Below are positions 40,999 through 47,258 of a stretch of 47,524 nucleotides of DNA, piece by piece. Position 1 is the first letter of the stretch. Every line of letters starts with the position of its first letter. The stretch is from contig JBGPOS010000027.1 in the NCBI GenBank assembly GCA_041488155.1, positions 1-47,524 on the forward strand, in the 5' to 3' direction. This DNA is from JBGPOS01 sp041488155. GTDB taxonomy: Bacteria; Chloroflexota; Dehalococcoidia; Tepidiformales; Tepidiformaceae. The notes beneath the pieces were generated by a model. The model did not search any database. It was not told the origin of the DNA and saw only the letters and a program-made list of their open reading frames with translations. The position numbers and the translations under genes were made by a program.

Positions 40999-41310
40999 AT
41001 GGCTGTCAAGGTGATCATCGAACGGCGAGTGCTCCCCGGGCAGGAACGGCGAGCCCTGGATCTCCTTCGTGTCATGCGCGCCCACTGCCTCGATGAACCC
41101 GGCTACATCAGCGGCGAGACCCTCCGCGACAGCGAAGACCCCCACAACATCGTCGTCATCAGCAGTTGGTTCGGGCTGATGGACTGGCGCCGCTGGCACG
41201 CATCCGAAAAGCGCCGCTCGCTCGAGACCCAGCTCCGCCAGCTCCTCGCCGCCCCTGAACGCGTGCGGGTGCTTCTCGAAGGTCTCTCGGAGAGCCACTC
41301 GGGCGCTTGA
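40999..41310 (+). CDS. Antibiotic-biosynthesis-monooxygenase (ABM) domain protein
   Basis: 103 residues from ATG 40999. The single ABM dimeric alpha/beta barrel is visible: VKVIIERRVLPGQERRALDLL, then GYISGETLRDSEDPHNIVVISSW and DWRRWHASEKRRSLETQL. Such proteins act as cofactor-free oxygenases, heme-degrading enzymes or uncharacterised small-molecule binders. It is the second of three small or redox genes on this strand (muconolactone-isomerase-like, ABM, Rieske). The reaction is not assigned. Confidence 0.82.
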   Translation: MAVKVIIERRVLPGQERRALDLLRVMRAHCLDEPGYISGETLRDSEDPHNIVVISSWFGLMDWRRWHASEKRRSLETQLRQLLAAPERVRVLLEGLSESHSGA

Positions 41311-41363
41311 CTCCAGCCCCCGGATCCGGCGGATTTGCTTTGCGCATTTCGGCACAAGCGGGG

Positions 41364-41369
41364 TAGTAT
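41364..41369 (+). promoter_or_regulatory. -10 element upstream of the Rieske gene
   Basis: TAGTAT, 20 bases before GTG 41389, followed by GGAGGG (41377-41382) at ideal spacing from that start, so this transcript has a short leader with a ribosome binding site. Confidence 0.45.
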
Positions 41370-41388
41370 CGCGCACGGAGGGTTGGCC

Positions 41389-42060
41389 GTGTCACCTGCG
41401 CTCGCGTTCCTCGGTCTCTCGATCCTCGGCACGTGGGGCCTCGCCTCCATCGGCCTGATCGCCGCCGGAATCATCCTGATCTTCTTCCCCGGCGATGCGC
41501 ACACGGCCTCGGGCAGCACTCTGCCCGGCATAGTCCTCCTGGTGGCCGGGATCGTCTCCGGCGGACTCATGCAGATCACCGTAGCCCCCCTCCTGGGTCT
41601 CGACCCACCCCTCCCCCTCAAGGCCAAGAAGATCATTGCCGCTGCCAGGATGAAGCACTGGGCGAAGGCTGGCGCCCTCCGCGACTTCGTCGACGGAATG
41701 CCCAAGGAGATCCGCCTGCGCAGCCAACGCGTCGTCATCGTCCGCGCCGGCGAAACGGCGTACGCGCTCGGCGCCCTCTGCTCCCACGCTCGGCTGCCCC
41801 TGGGTGGCTTCCCGGGCAGCCCGCTGAAGCCATACCCCATACGGGACGGCTGCATCATGTGCCCCTTCCACGGCGCCCGCTTCGAGGTCGAATCCGGCAA
41901 GGTCGTGCGACAGCCCTTCGACAGTCAGTGGAACAACGAGCACCCTCTCCTCGGCCGCCTCCAGTCGAAGATTTTCTTCTTCAACAAAGCCGCCGAAGAC
42001 ACCCAGACATACCCCGTGCGTATCGACGACGGGGAAATCGTGGTCTGCCTCCCGAAGTAG
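41389..42060 (+). CDS. Membrane-anchored Rieske [2Fe-2S] protein
   Basis: 223 residues from GTG 41389. Two N-terminal hydrophobic helices (LAFLGLSILGTWGLASIGLIAAGIILIF... and GIVLLVAGIVSGGLM) anchor it. The Rieske domain follows with both cluster-binding boxes intact: LCSHARLPLGG (C-x-H) and CPFHGARFEVESG (C-x2-H). It lacks the disulfide cysteines typical of bc1 Rieske proteins, which points to a ferredoxin-type or oxygenase-electron-transfer Rieske. A ring-hydroxylating catalytic domain is not fused. The cluster with ABM and CatC-like proteins suggests redox chemistry on an aromatic or cyclic compound, but this is inference. Confidence 0.85.
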   Translation: MSPALAFLGLSILGTWGLASIGLIAAGIILIFFPGDAHTASGSTLPGIVLLVAGIVSGGLMQITVAPLLGLDPPLPLKAKKIIAAARMKHWAKAGALRDFVDGMPKEIRLRSQRVVIVRAGETAYALGALCSHARLPLGGFPGSPLKPYPIRDGCIMCPFHGARFEVESGKVVRQPFDSQWNNEHPLLGRLQSKIFFFNKAAEDTQTYPVRIDDGEIVVCLPK

Positions 42061-42102
42061 CTCTGCTCGCCTCCGAGGCCACCTCCAGGCCTCCGCGTGC
42101 TG

Positions 42103-42108
42103 TACCCT
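42103..42108 (+). promoter_or_regulatory. -10 element for the kynureninase-like gene (leaderless type)
   Basis: TACCCT ends 6 bases before GTG 42115 and so favours this start over GTG 42097. Confidence 0.4.
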
Positions 42109-42114
42109 CCCACC

Positions 42115-43275
42115 GTGGAAGATCCTCTCCTTCGCTGGCGGCGCGAGTTTCCGATCCTCGCCAGCAAGACCTACCTGATTAACAACTCGCTCGGCGCCAT
42201 GCCCCGTTCCGTGAAGGACTCGCTCAACGAGTACACCAACCTCTGGGCGAGCGAAGGCGTCGTCGCCTGGGACACTTGGCTGCCGCTCGTCGCCGGAGTG
42301 GCGGCCCTCCTCGAAGACATCGTGAGCGCGCCGCGCGGCTCTATGACCATGAGCCAAAACGTAACCAACGCCCTCGCCTCTATCCTCTCCTGCCTCGAGT
42401 TCGAGGCCCCCCGCAACCGGATCGTGCACAGCGCCGGCGAATTCCCGACGGTCGAGTACCTCCTCGATGCTCACCGTCGCATTGGGGCCGAAATCATTCG
42501 TGTGGGCGACGATCCCCTTGTCTTCCCGGCCGAGGCAATGCTTTCGGCGATCGATGAACGGACCCTGCTGGTGGTCGTCTCCCACGTGCTCTTTCGCACG
42601 GCCGAGCTCGTCGACGTTCGTCCCATCGTCAGACGGGCGCACGAATACGGCGCCCTCGTCGTGCTCGATGCCTACCAATCGATGGGCGCAGTCCCCTTCG
42701 ACGTCCTCGAATTGGGCGTCGACTTCCTCGTCGGTGGGTCGGTCAAGTGGCTCTGCGGCGGTCCCGGCGCTGGCTATCTCTATGCCCGGCCCGACATCGT
42801 CGACCGCCTCGAGCCGCGCATAGCCGGGTGGTTTTCCCACAAACGTCCGTTTGGCTTCGAGCCGCCGCCGGTAGACTTCGCTGAGGGCATCGCTCGCTTC
42901 ACTGGCGGCACGCCCAACATCCCGGCCTACTACCAGGCCCGTGAAGGCTACCGCATCATCCGGGAAGTAGGCCCCAAGGCGATTCGAGAGAAGGCGCGGC
43001 GCCAGACATCGTTGCTCTACGCCGGCGCGAAAGCCCGTGGGTACACCGTCAACAGCCCCGAATCCTTCGATGGGCGGGGCAACCACGTCACGGTCGACCT
43101 CCCCGGAGCCGAGGCAATCAAGGCCGAGCTGATTCGTCGTGGCTTCGTGGTCGACTACCGGCCGGGGGCCGGGATCCGTATCGCCCCGCACTTCTATAAC
43201 AGCGACGACGAGTGCGCGGCCATCCTCGACGAGATTGAGTCCACCCGGGCTACGGCCGCAAGCCGCACGGTCTGA
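42115..43275 (+). CDS. Class V aminotransferase-fold protein (kynureninase-like)
   Basis: 386 residues from GTG 42115 (GTG 42097 adds six). PLP-fold type I motifs: TYLINNSLGAMP opening, MTMSQNVTNALASIL, the PLP-ring Asp at about D185 in VVLDAYQSMGAVP, and the Schiff-base lysine at about K211 in GGSVKWLCGGPGAGYLYARP, which matches kynureninase (YKYLNGGPG). Later, FTGGTPNIPAYYQAREG completes the site. Kynureninase cleaves kynurenine to anthranilate and alanine; related proteins are isopenicillin-epimerase-like or cysteine-desulfurase-like. Tryptophan-degradation neighbours are absent, so the substrate is open. Confidence 0.85.
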   Translation: MEDPLLRWRREFPILASKTYLINNSLGAMPRSVKDSLNEYTNLWASEGVVAWDTWLPLVAGVAALLEDIVSAPRGSMTMSQNVTNALASILSCLEFEAPRNRIVHSAGEFPTVEYLLDAHRRIGAEIIRVGDDPLVFPAEAMLSAIDERTLLVVVSHVLFRTAELVDVRPIVRRAHEYGALVVLDAYQSMGAVPFDVLELGVDFLVGGSVKWLCGGPGAGYLYARPDIVDRLEPRIAGWFSHKRPFGFEPPPVDFAEGIARFTGGTPNIPAYYQAREGYRIIREVGPKAIREKARRQTSLLYAGAKARGYTVNSPESFDGRGNHVTVDLPGAEAIKAELIRRGFVVDYRPGAGIRIAPHFYNSDDECAAILDEIESTRATAASRTV

Positions 43276-43334
43276 GGGCATCCTTCGGGCACGCCCGCTG
43301 AGGCCTGATCCGTGTCGCCAGCGGCCACCCCTGA

Positions 43335-43340
43335 TATGCT
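43335..43340 (+). promoter_or_regulatory. -10 element upstream of the MaoC-like pair
   Basis: TATGCT, 19 bases before GTG 43360. A G-run (43349-43354) just before the start could serve as ribosome binding site. Confidence 0.4.
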
Positions 43341-43359
43341 TCGACTACGGGGGGACAGT

Positions 43360-43821
43360 GTGTCCGAAGAACTGCAGAGCCTCATCACCGACGCGCACCG
43401 GGCAACGATCGGCGTCAAGAGCGAACCCGTAACCGTCACGATCCGCGAGGAGGACGCCCGCCGCATGCGCGACGTTATCGGCGATAAGGACGCCCGCTAC
43501 GCCGACGGCACCGGCATCGCCCCGCCCTACGTCATCGCAGCGTTCGGCGGACGGCCGAACCGCATGGCCCCGTTCGTCCTGCCCAACGGACTGCTCACGC
43601 AACAGGAATGGAAGTTCACCCGCCCCTTCCGGATGGGTGAGAAGTTGCAGGCAGTCTCCCAGGTGTTCGATATCCGCGAACGCCTCGGTGGGCGCTACGG
43701 CCACAGCGTCCTCCTCACCACCAGCACGGACTATTACGACGGCGACGGAAACCACGTCGCGGCCGCCCTCACGACGATCACTCAATTCGACCCCAAACGG
43801 GCCCAGGAGAAGAGCGAATGA
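43360..43821 (+). CDS. MaoC-like hot-dog protein (FAS1-type dehydratase N-terminal half)
   Basis: 153 residues from GTG 43360, set by a G-rich ribosome site five bases upstream; the in-frame extension to 43312 is not used. It is a hot-dog domain of the class that usually forms the non-catalytic or N-terminal half of two-subunit enoyl-CoA hydratases: ARRMRDVIGDKDARYAD, a GIAPPYVIAAFGG helix start, and the central hot-dog strand RLGGRYGHSVLLTTST. The stop overlaps the next ATG (ATGA), consistent with a heterodimer encoded by two coupled genes. Confidence 0.82.
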   Translation: MSEELQSLITDAHRATIGVKSEPVTVTIREEDARRMRDVIGDKDARYADGTGIAPPYVIAAFGGRPNRMAPFVLPNGLLTQQEWKFTRPFRMGEKLQAVSQVFDIRERLGGRYGHSVLLTTSTDYYDGDGNHVAAALTTITQFDPKRAQEKSE

Positions 43822-44243
43822 GCCAGCGTTACTTCGAGGACGTCAAGATCGACGACGAATTGGACCCCATCGAGAAGCTGCCCACGGCTGACCTCGCCAC
43901 CGACTTCTTCGGCCGCGACAACCCCACCAACCCGGCCTTCGCCGACGCAGAGGCCGGAAAGCGGCTCGGGGTCGGCGGAGCGCTCGTTCCGGGAATGCTC
44001 AAGATCGCCTGGATGACCCAGTACGTAAGCGACTGGGCCGGCCCGGCCGCCAGCCTCCAGGGCATCCGCGTCGCTTACCGGCGGCCCGACGTGGCCGATA
44101 GGCCGCTGACGCTTTCCGGGCGTGTCGTGGACAAACGGGAAGAAGCCGGCAAGCACATCGTCGAGCTCGAGGTGGCAACCCTCGCCGGCGGTGAGCCCTC
44201 AGTCCGGGGCAACGTCCAGGTCGAACTGCCAAAGCGCAGCTAG
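43818..44243 (+). CDS. MaoC-like hot-dog protein (presumed hydratase half, catalytic residues lost)
   Basis: 141 residues, ATG 43818 overlapping the previous stop. The hot-dog fold is clear: YFEDVKIDDELDPIEKLP opening, then the helix region around RDNPTNPAFADAEAGKRL and GALVPGMLKIAWM. In active R-hydratases the segment reads DxNPxH; here the aligned residues are RDNPTN, so both catalytic Asp and His appear substituted. With the first half also lacking them, the pair may bind or act on CoA thioesters differently. A CoA-transferase gene follows after 53 bases. Confidence 0.82.
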   Translation: MSQRYFEDVKIDDELDPIEKLPTADLATDFFGRDNPTNPAFADAEAGKRLGVGGALVPGMLKIAWMTQYVSDWAGPAASLQGIRVAYRRPDVADRPLTLSGRVVDKREEAGKHIVELEVATLAGGEPSVRGNVQVELPKRS

Positions 44244-44284
44244 CAGGCAGCTCGGCGGCCATAGCGCCCCCCTCGAAGCCAACC

Positions 44285-44290
44285 TAGAAT
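44285..44290 (+). promoter_or_regulatory. -10 element for the first CaiB gene (leaderless type)
   Basis: TAGAAT ends exactly 6 bases before ATG 44297. Confidence 0.5.
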
Positions 44291-44296
44291 CGGCCG

Positions 44297-45490
44297 ATGC
44301 CCTCCACGCTCGATGGCCTGCGTGTCCTCGAAATCGGCACATTCGTTTCTGCGCCCTACTGCGGCAAGCTGTTCGCAGGCTACGGCGCCGAGGTCATCAA
44401 GATAGAACCCCCGGGCGGCGATATCGCGCGTGCCCACGGCCCCTTCCGCGATGGCCTTCCCAACCCGGAAACCAGCGCCCTCTTCCTCTACCTCAATACC
44501 GGCAAGAAGTCGGTTGAACTCGACCTGCGCACCGCCGCCGGCCGCGATGCCTTCCTCCGCCTCGCCGCCCGGGCCGACGTTGTCGTCGAAAACTTCCGGC
44601 CGGCCGATCTCCGGGCCCTTGGCATCACCTACGGCACGATCCAGGCTGCGAACCCTCGCGCCGTCCTGGTTTCCATCACCGCCTTCGGCCAACAGGGGCC
44701 CTACGCTGACTACCGTTCGAACAACCTGATCGCCTTCGCCATGGGCGGCCAGATGTTCATTACCGGCACCCAGGAGGGCGGGCCGCTCAAGAACGGCGGC
44801 TACCAGGCAGATTACCAGGGCGGGCTGAACGGCTTCTCGGCAGCAATGCTCGCAGTCCTCGCCGCTGAGCGAGATGGTCAGGGCCAGCACGTCGACGTCA
44901 GCGTCCAGCACTGCATGGCTCCGATCCTCGAAGCTGGCATCCCCTACTACAGCTATATGGGCCGGTGGGCCGGGGTCCGGCGCGGCAACCACATGGCGAG
45001 CTTCATCGGCATCTACCCCTGCTCGGACGGCCACCTCGGAATCCACATCATGGCCCGCAACTGGAAGCCCTTCACCGACGCCATCAACCGTCCCGACCTG
45101 GCCGAAGACCCACGCTTCCGTACCCAGGCGGATCGCGGCCAGCACAACGACGAGCTCATGGCCGAGTTTTTCGCCTGGGCCGCTCCCCTCGAGAAGCGTG
45201 AGATCTATCGTCGGGCCGGCCCCAGCCGCGCGCCCATCACGTTCGTCCACACCATGGAGGACCTGCTCGACAGCCCGCAGTTGAACGCCCGCGGCGTGCT
45301 CCAGCGAATCGACCACCCGGTGGCCGGCGAGGGCGTCTACGTCGGGCCCCCGTGGTGGATGGGTACCGACGGTTGGTCGACAGGGAGAGCCCCCCTCCTC
45401 GGCGAACACACGGAAGAAGTCCTCCGCGACGTCGGGGGCCTCTCCAGCGTCGAAATCACCCACCTCCGCCGGGACGGAGTCAGGACGTGA
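44297..45490 (+). CDS. CaiB/BaiF (family III) CoA-transferase
   Basis: 397 residues, usual size. The opening LDGLRVLEIGTFVSAPYCGKLFA, then GAEVIKIEPPGGD, NTGKKSVELDLRTAAGRDAFL and VVVENFRPADLRALG are typical. The catalytic Asp is about D172 in GYQADYQGGLNG, and the tail LGEHTEEVLRDVG is conserved. It transfers CoA from one acyl-CoA (often succinyl-, oxalyl- or another small acyl-CoA) to a carboxylic acid. It leads a three-gene unit and its TGA overlaps the GTG of the next gene. Confidence 0.94.
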   Translation: MPSTLDGLRVLEIGTFVSAPYCGKLFAGYGAEVIKIEPPGGDIARAHGPFRDGLPNPETSALFLYLNTGKKSVELDLRTAAGRDAFLRLAARADVVVENFRPADLRALGITYGTIQAANPRAVLVSITAFGQQGPYADYRSNNLIAFAMGGQMFITGTQEGGPLKNGGYQADYQGGLNGFSAAMLAVLAAERDGQGQHVDVSVQHCMAPILEAGIPYYSYMGRWAGVRRGNHMASFIGIYPCSDGHLGIHIMARNWKPFTDAINRPDLAEDPRFRTQADRGQHNDELMAEFFAWAAPLEKREIYRRAGPSRAPITFVHTMEDLLDSPQLNARGVLQRIDHPVAGEGVYVGPPWWMGTDGWSTGRAPLLGEHTEEVLRDVGGLSSVEITHLRRDGVRT

Positions 45491-45963
45491 CCGCCGCGGA
45501 AGAGGTCGCGCGGGCGATGGCCTTCTTCGAAGGCTGCGACGACATCTCCCTGCTCCACACGCTTGCGGCGGAGATCGCCCCACGCGCCCGTAAGCTCGTG
45601 GGCCAGTTCCTCGCCAGGGGCACTGAAGATTCGATTCCGCCTCCCGCCACCCTCCGGCCCGCACGTGAGTCGGCCAGCCCCGAGCAAGCCGTTGCCACCC
45701 TCCGCCGGACCGACGACTTTCCCCTCCTTCAGGTGCTCGCCCGCTCGATCGGCCGCCGCATCGAGACCATCGAGATCGCCGCATCGGCCGAGTTCCCGAT
45801 CGGCGCCCGCGTCCAGGTCCCACCGAAGCCGGCTTTCCCGCCGCCGGAGCGGCGCGTCGGCGGGACGGTTGAGGCCACCGGCACCACCCTCACCGTCCTG
45901 CTCGATACCGGAGAAACCTGGCAAGGACCTCCCAGCCTTGCCCGGCTCGGAAGCCCGGCGTGA
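45487..45963 (+). CDS. Unknown protein (158 aa) between two CoA-transferases
   Basis: Start GTG 45487 overlaps the upstream stop (GTGA), and its own stop overlaps the next GTG in the same way. The N-terminal part holds an internal repeat: DDISLLHTLAAEIAPRARKL (18-37) resembles DDFPLLQVLARSIGRRIETI (76-95), joined by a Pro-rich linker. The last ~55 residues (IGARVQVPPKPAFPPPERR, then VGGTVEATGTTLTVLLDTGETW) look like a small SH3-like beta barrel. No enzymatic motif or cysteine pair is present. Its sandwiching suggests an accessory subunit or adaptor for CoA-transferases. I recognise no family. Confidence 0.7.
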   Translation: MTAAEEVARAMAFFEGCDDISLLHTLAAEIAPRARKLVGQFLARGTEDSIPPPATLRPARESASPEQAVATLRRTDDFPLLQVLARSIGRRIETIEIAASAEFPIGARVQVPPKPAFPPPERRVGGTVEATGTTLTVLLDTGETWQGPPSLARLGSPA

Positions 45964-47192
45964 CCGCCCCGCTCGCCGGCCTCCGCGTCGTCGACCTGAC
46001 CGCGTTCTGGGCCGGGCCGTTCGCGACCTGGTACCTGGCGGCGATGGGGGCCGAGGTGATCAAGATCGAATCCATCCAGCGCCCCGACGGCATGCGCTTT
46101 CAGAGCGTGCACCCGCCGACGAGCGACGGATGGTGGGAGTGGGGCGCGCTGTACCACACCGTCAACCTGGGGAAGCGCGGCGTCACGCTCGACCTGACCC
46201 GCCCGGCGGGCATCGACATCCTGACGCGGCTGCTGGCGCTCTCGGACGTGGCGATCGAGAACTTCTCGCCGCGCGTGATGGACAACCTCGGCCTCCGCTA
46301 CGACGACCTCGCCGCCGTCAATCCGCGGTTGATCATGGTCCGTATGCCGGCCTTCGGCCTCGACGGCCCGTGGCGCGACCGAGTCGGTTTCGCGCAGACC
46401 ATGGAGCAGATCTCGGGCATGGCGTGGCTCACCGGCTTCCCCGACGGCCCTCCGGTGATTCCGCGCGGCCCCTGCGATCCGCTCGCCGGCCTGCACGCGG
46501 TCACCGCCCTGCTGGCCGCGCTCGAGCAGCGCGAGCTGACGGGACGGGGCCAGCTCATCGAGGCGACCATGGTCGAGGCCGCGCTCAACGCCGCGGCCGA
46601 GATCGTGCTCGAGCGCGGCGCCTACGGCACGCACCTCACGCGCGACGGCAACCGCGGCCCGATGGGGGCTCCGCAGAACCTCTACGCCTGCCGCGGGCAC
46701 GATCAGTGGCTCGCGCTGGCGATCGCGACGGACACGCAGTGGGACGCGCTGGTAGCCGCCATGGGTGCGCCCGCGTGGGGACGCGATCCCGCGTTGGCGC
46801 ACGCCACCGGGCGCCGCGCGCAGCACGATCGGATCGACCGGGGCGTCGCCGAGTGGTGCGCCGAGCGCGACGCCGCGACGCTCGCCGAGGAGCTGTTGGC
46901 GCAGGGGATCCCCGCCGCACCGGTCGTGTCAGCCGCCCGACTCGACCAGAACCCGCAGCTCCGTGCGCGGGGCTTCTTCGAACGCGTGCATCACCCCATG
47001 GTCGGGGCGCACGAGTTTCCCGCGCCGCCCGTGCGTCTCGCGTCGGACCACAGGCGCTGGTACGAGCGCCCCGCTCCCACGCTCGGCCAGCACAACGACG
47101 AGATCCTGCGCGAGCTGCTCGGACTCTCGGAGGCAGCGCTCGCGCGACTGCGCGCCGACGGCATCATCGGCGATCGACCCGCCGGCGCGTAG
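45960..47192 (+). CDS. CaiB/BaiF (family III) CoA-transferase
   Basis: 410 residues from GTG 45960 (GTGA overlap with the previous gene). Signatures: LAGLRVVDLTAFWAGPFATW, GAEVIKIESIQRPDGMR, NLGKRGVTLDLTRPAGIDIL, VAIENFSPRVMDNLGLRY, the catalytic Asp at about D173 in RGPCDPLAGLHAV, and the tail LGQHNDEILRELLGLS. The protein is intact. Codon choice differs from all genes upstream: GCG, CTG and GTG are frequent from about base 46000, whereas GCC and CTC dominate before. This suggests acquisition or a contig join within the conserved N-terminal stretch. The acceptor acid is unknown. Confidence 0.93.
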   Translation: MTAPLAGLRVVDLTAFWAGPFATWYLAAMGAEVIKIESIQRPDGMRFQSVHPPTSDGWWEWGALYHTVNLGKRGVTLDLTRPAGIDILTRLLALSDVAIENFSPRVMDNLGLRYDDLAAVNPRLIMVRMPAFGLDGPWRDRVGFAQTMEQISGMAWLTGFPDGPPVIPRGPCDPLAGLHAVTALLAALEQRELTGRGQLIEATMVEAALNAAAEIVLERGAYGTHLTRDGNRGPMGAPQNLYACRGHDQWLALAIATDTQWDALVAAMGAPAWGRDPALAHATGRRAQHDRIDRGVAEWCAERDAATLAEELLAQGIPAAPVVSAARLDQNPQLRARGFFERVHHPMVGAHEFPAPPVRLASDHRRWYERPAPTLGQHNDEILRELLGLSEAALARLRADGIIGDRPAGA

Positions 47193-47220
47193 GCGCCCCC
47201 ACTCCGTCGAGCGGGCGGCA

Positions 47221-47250
47221 TTGACCACGCCTGCACCCCTTCCCTATATT
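47221..47250 (+). promoter_or_regulatory. Strong sigma-70-type promoter at the right edge
   Basis: TTGACC (47221-47226), an 18-base spacer and TATATT (47245-47250), followed 8 bases later by ATG 47259. This is the best -35/-10 pair in the window, and it lies in the segment with different codon usage. Confidence 0.55.
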
Positions 47251-47258
47251 CCGCGGCC

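Noticed and set aside
41392..43281. Long minus-strand reading frame (629 codons) opposite the Rieske and kynureninase-like genes
   Set aside because: Both plus-strand genes have clear family motifs, and the antisense product is a Gly/Asp/Glu/Val-rich shadow.
45563..47224. Plus-strand reading frame of 553 codons overlapping the 158-aa protein and CaiB genes
   Set aside because: Arg/Pro/Ala-rich frame-shifted reading of the real genes, with no motif.
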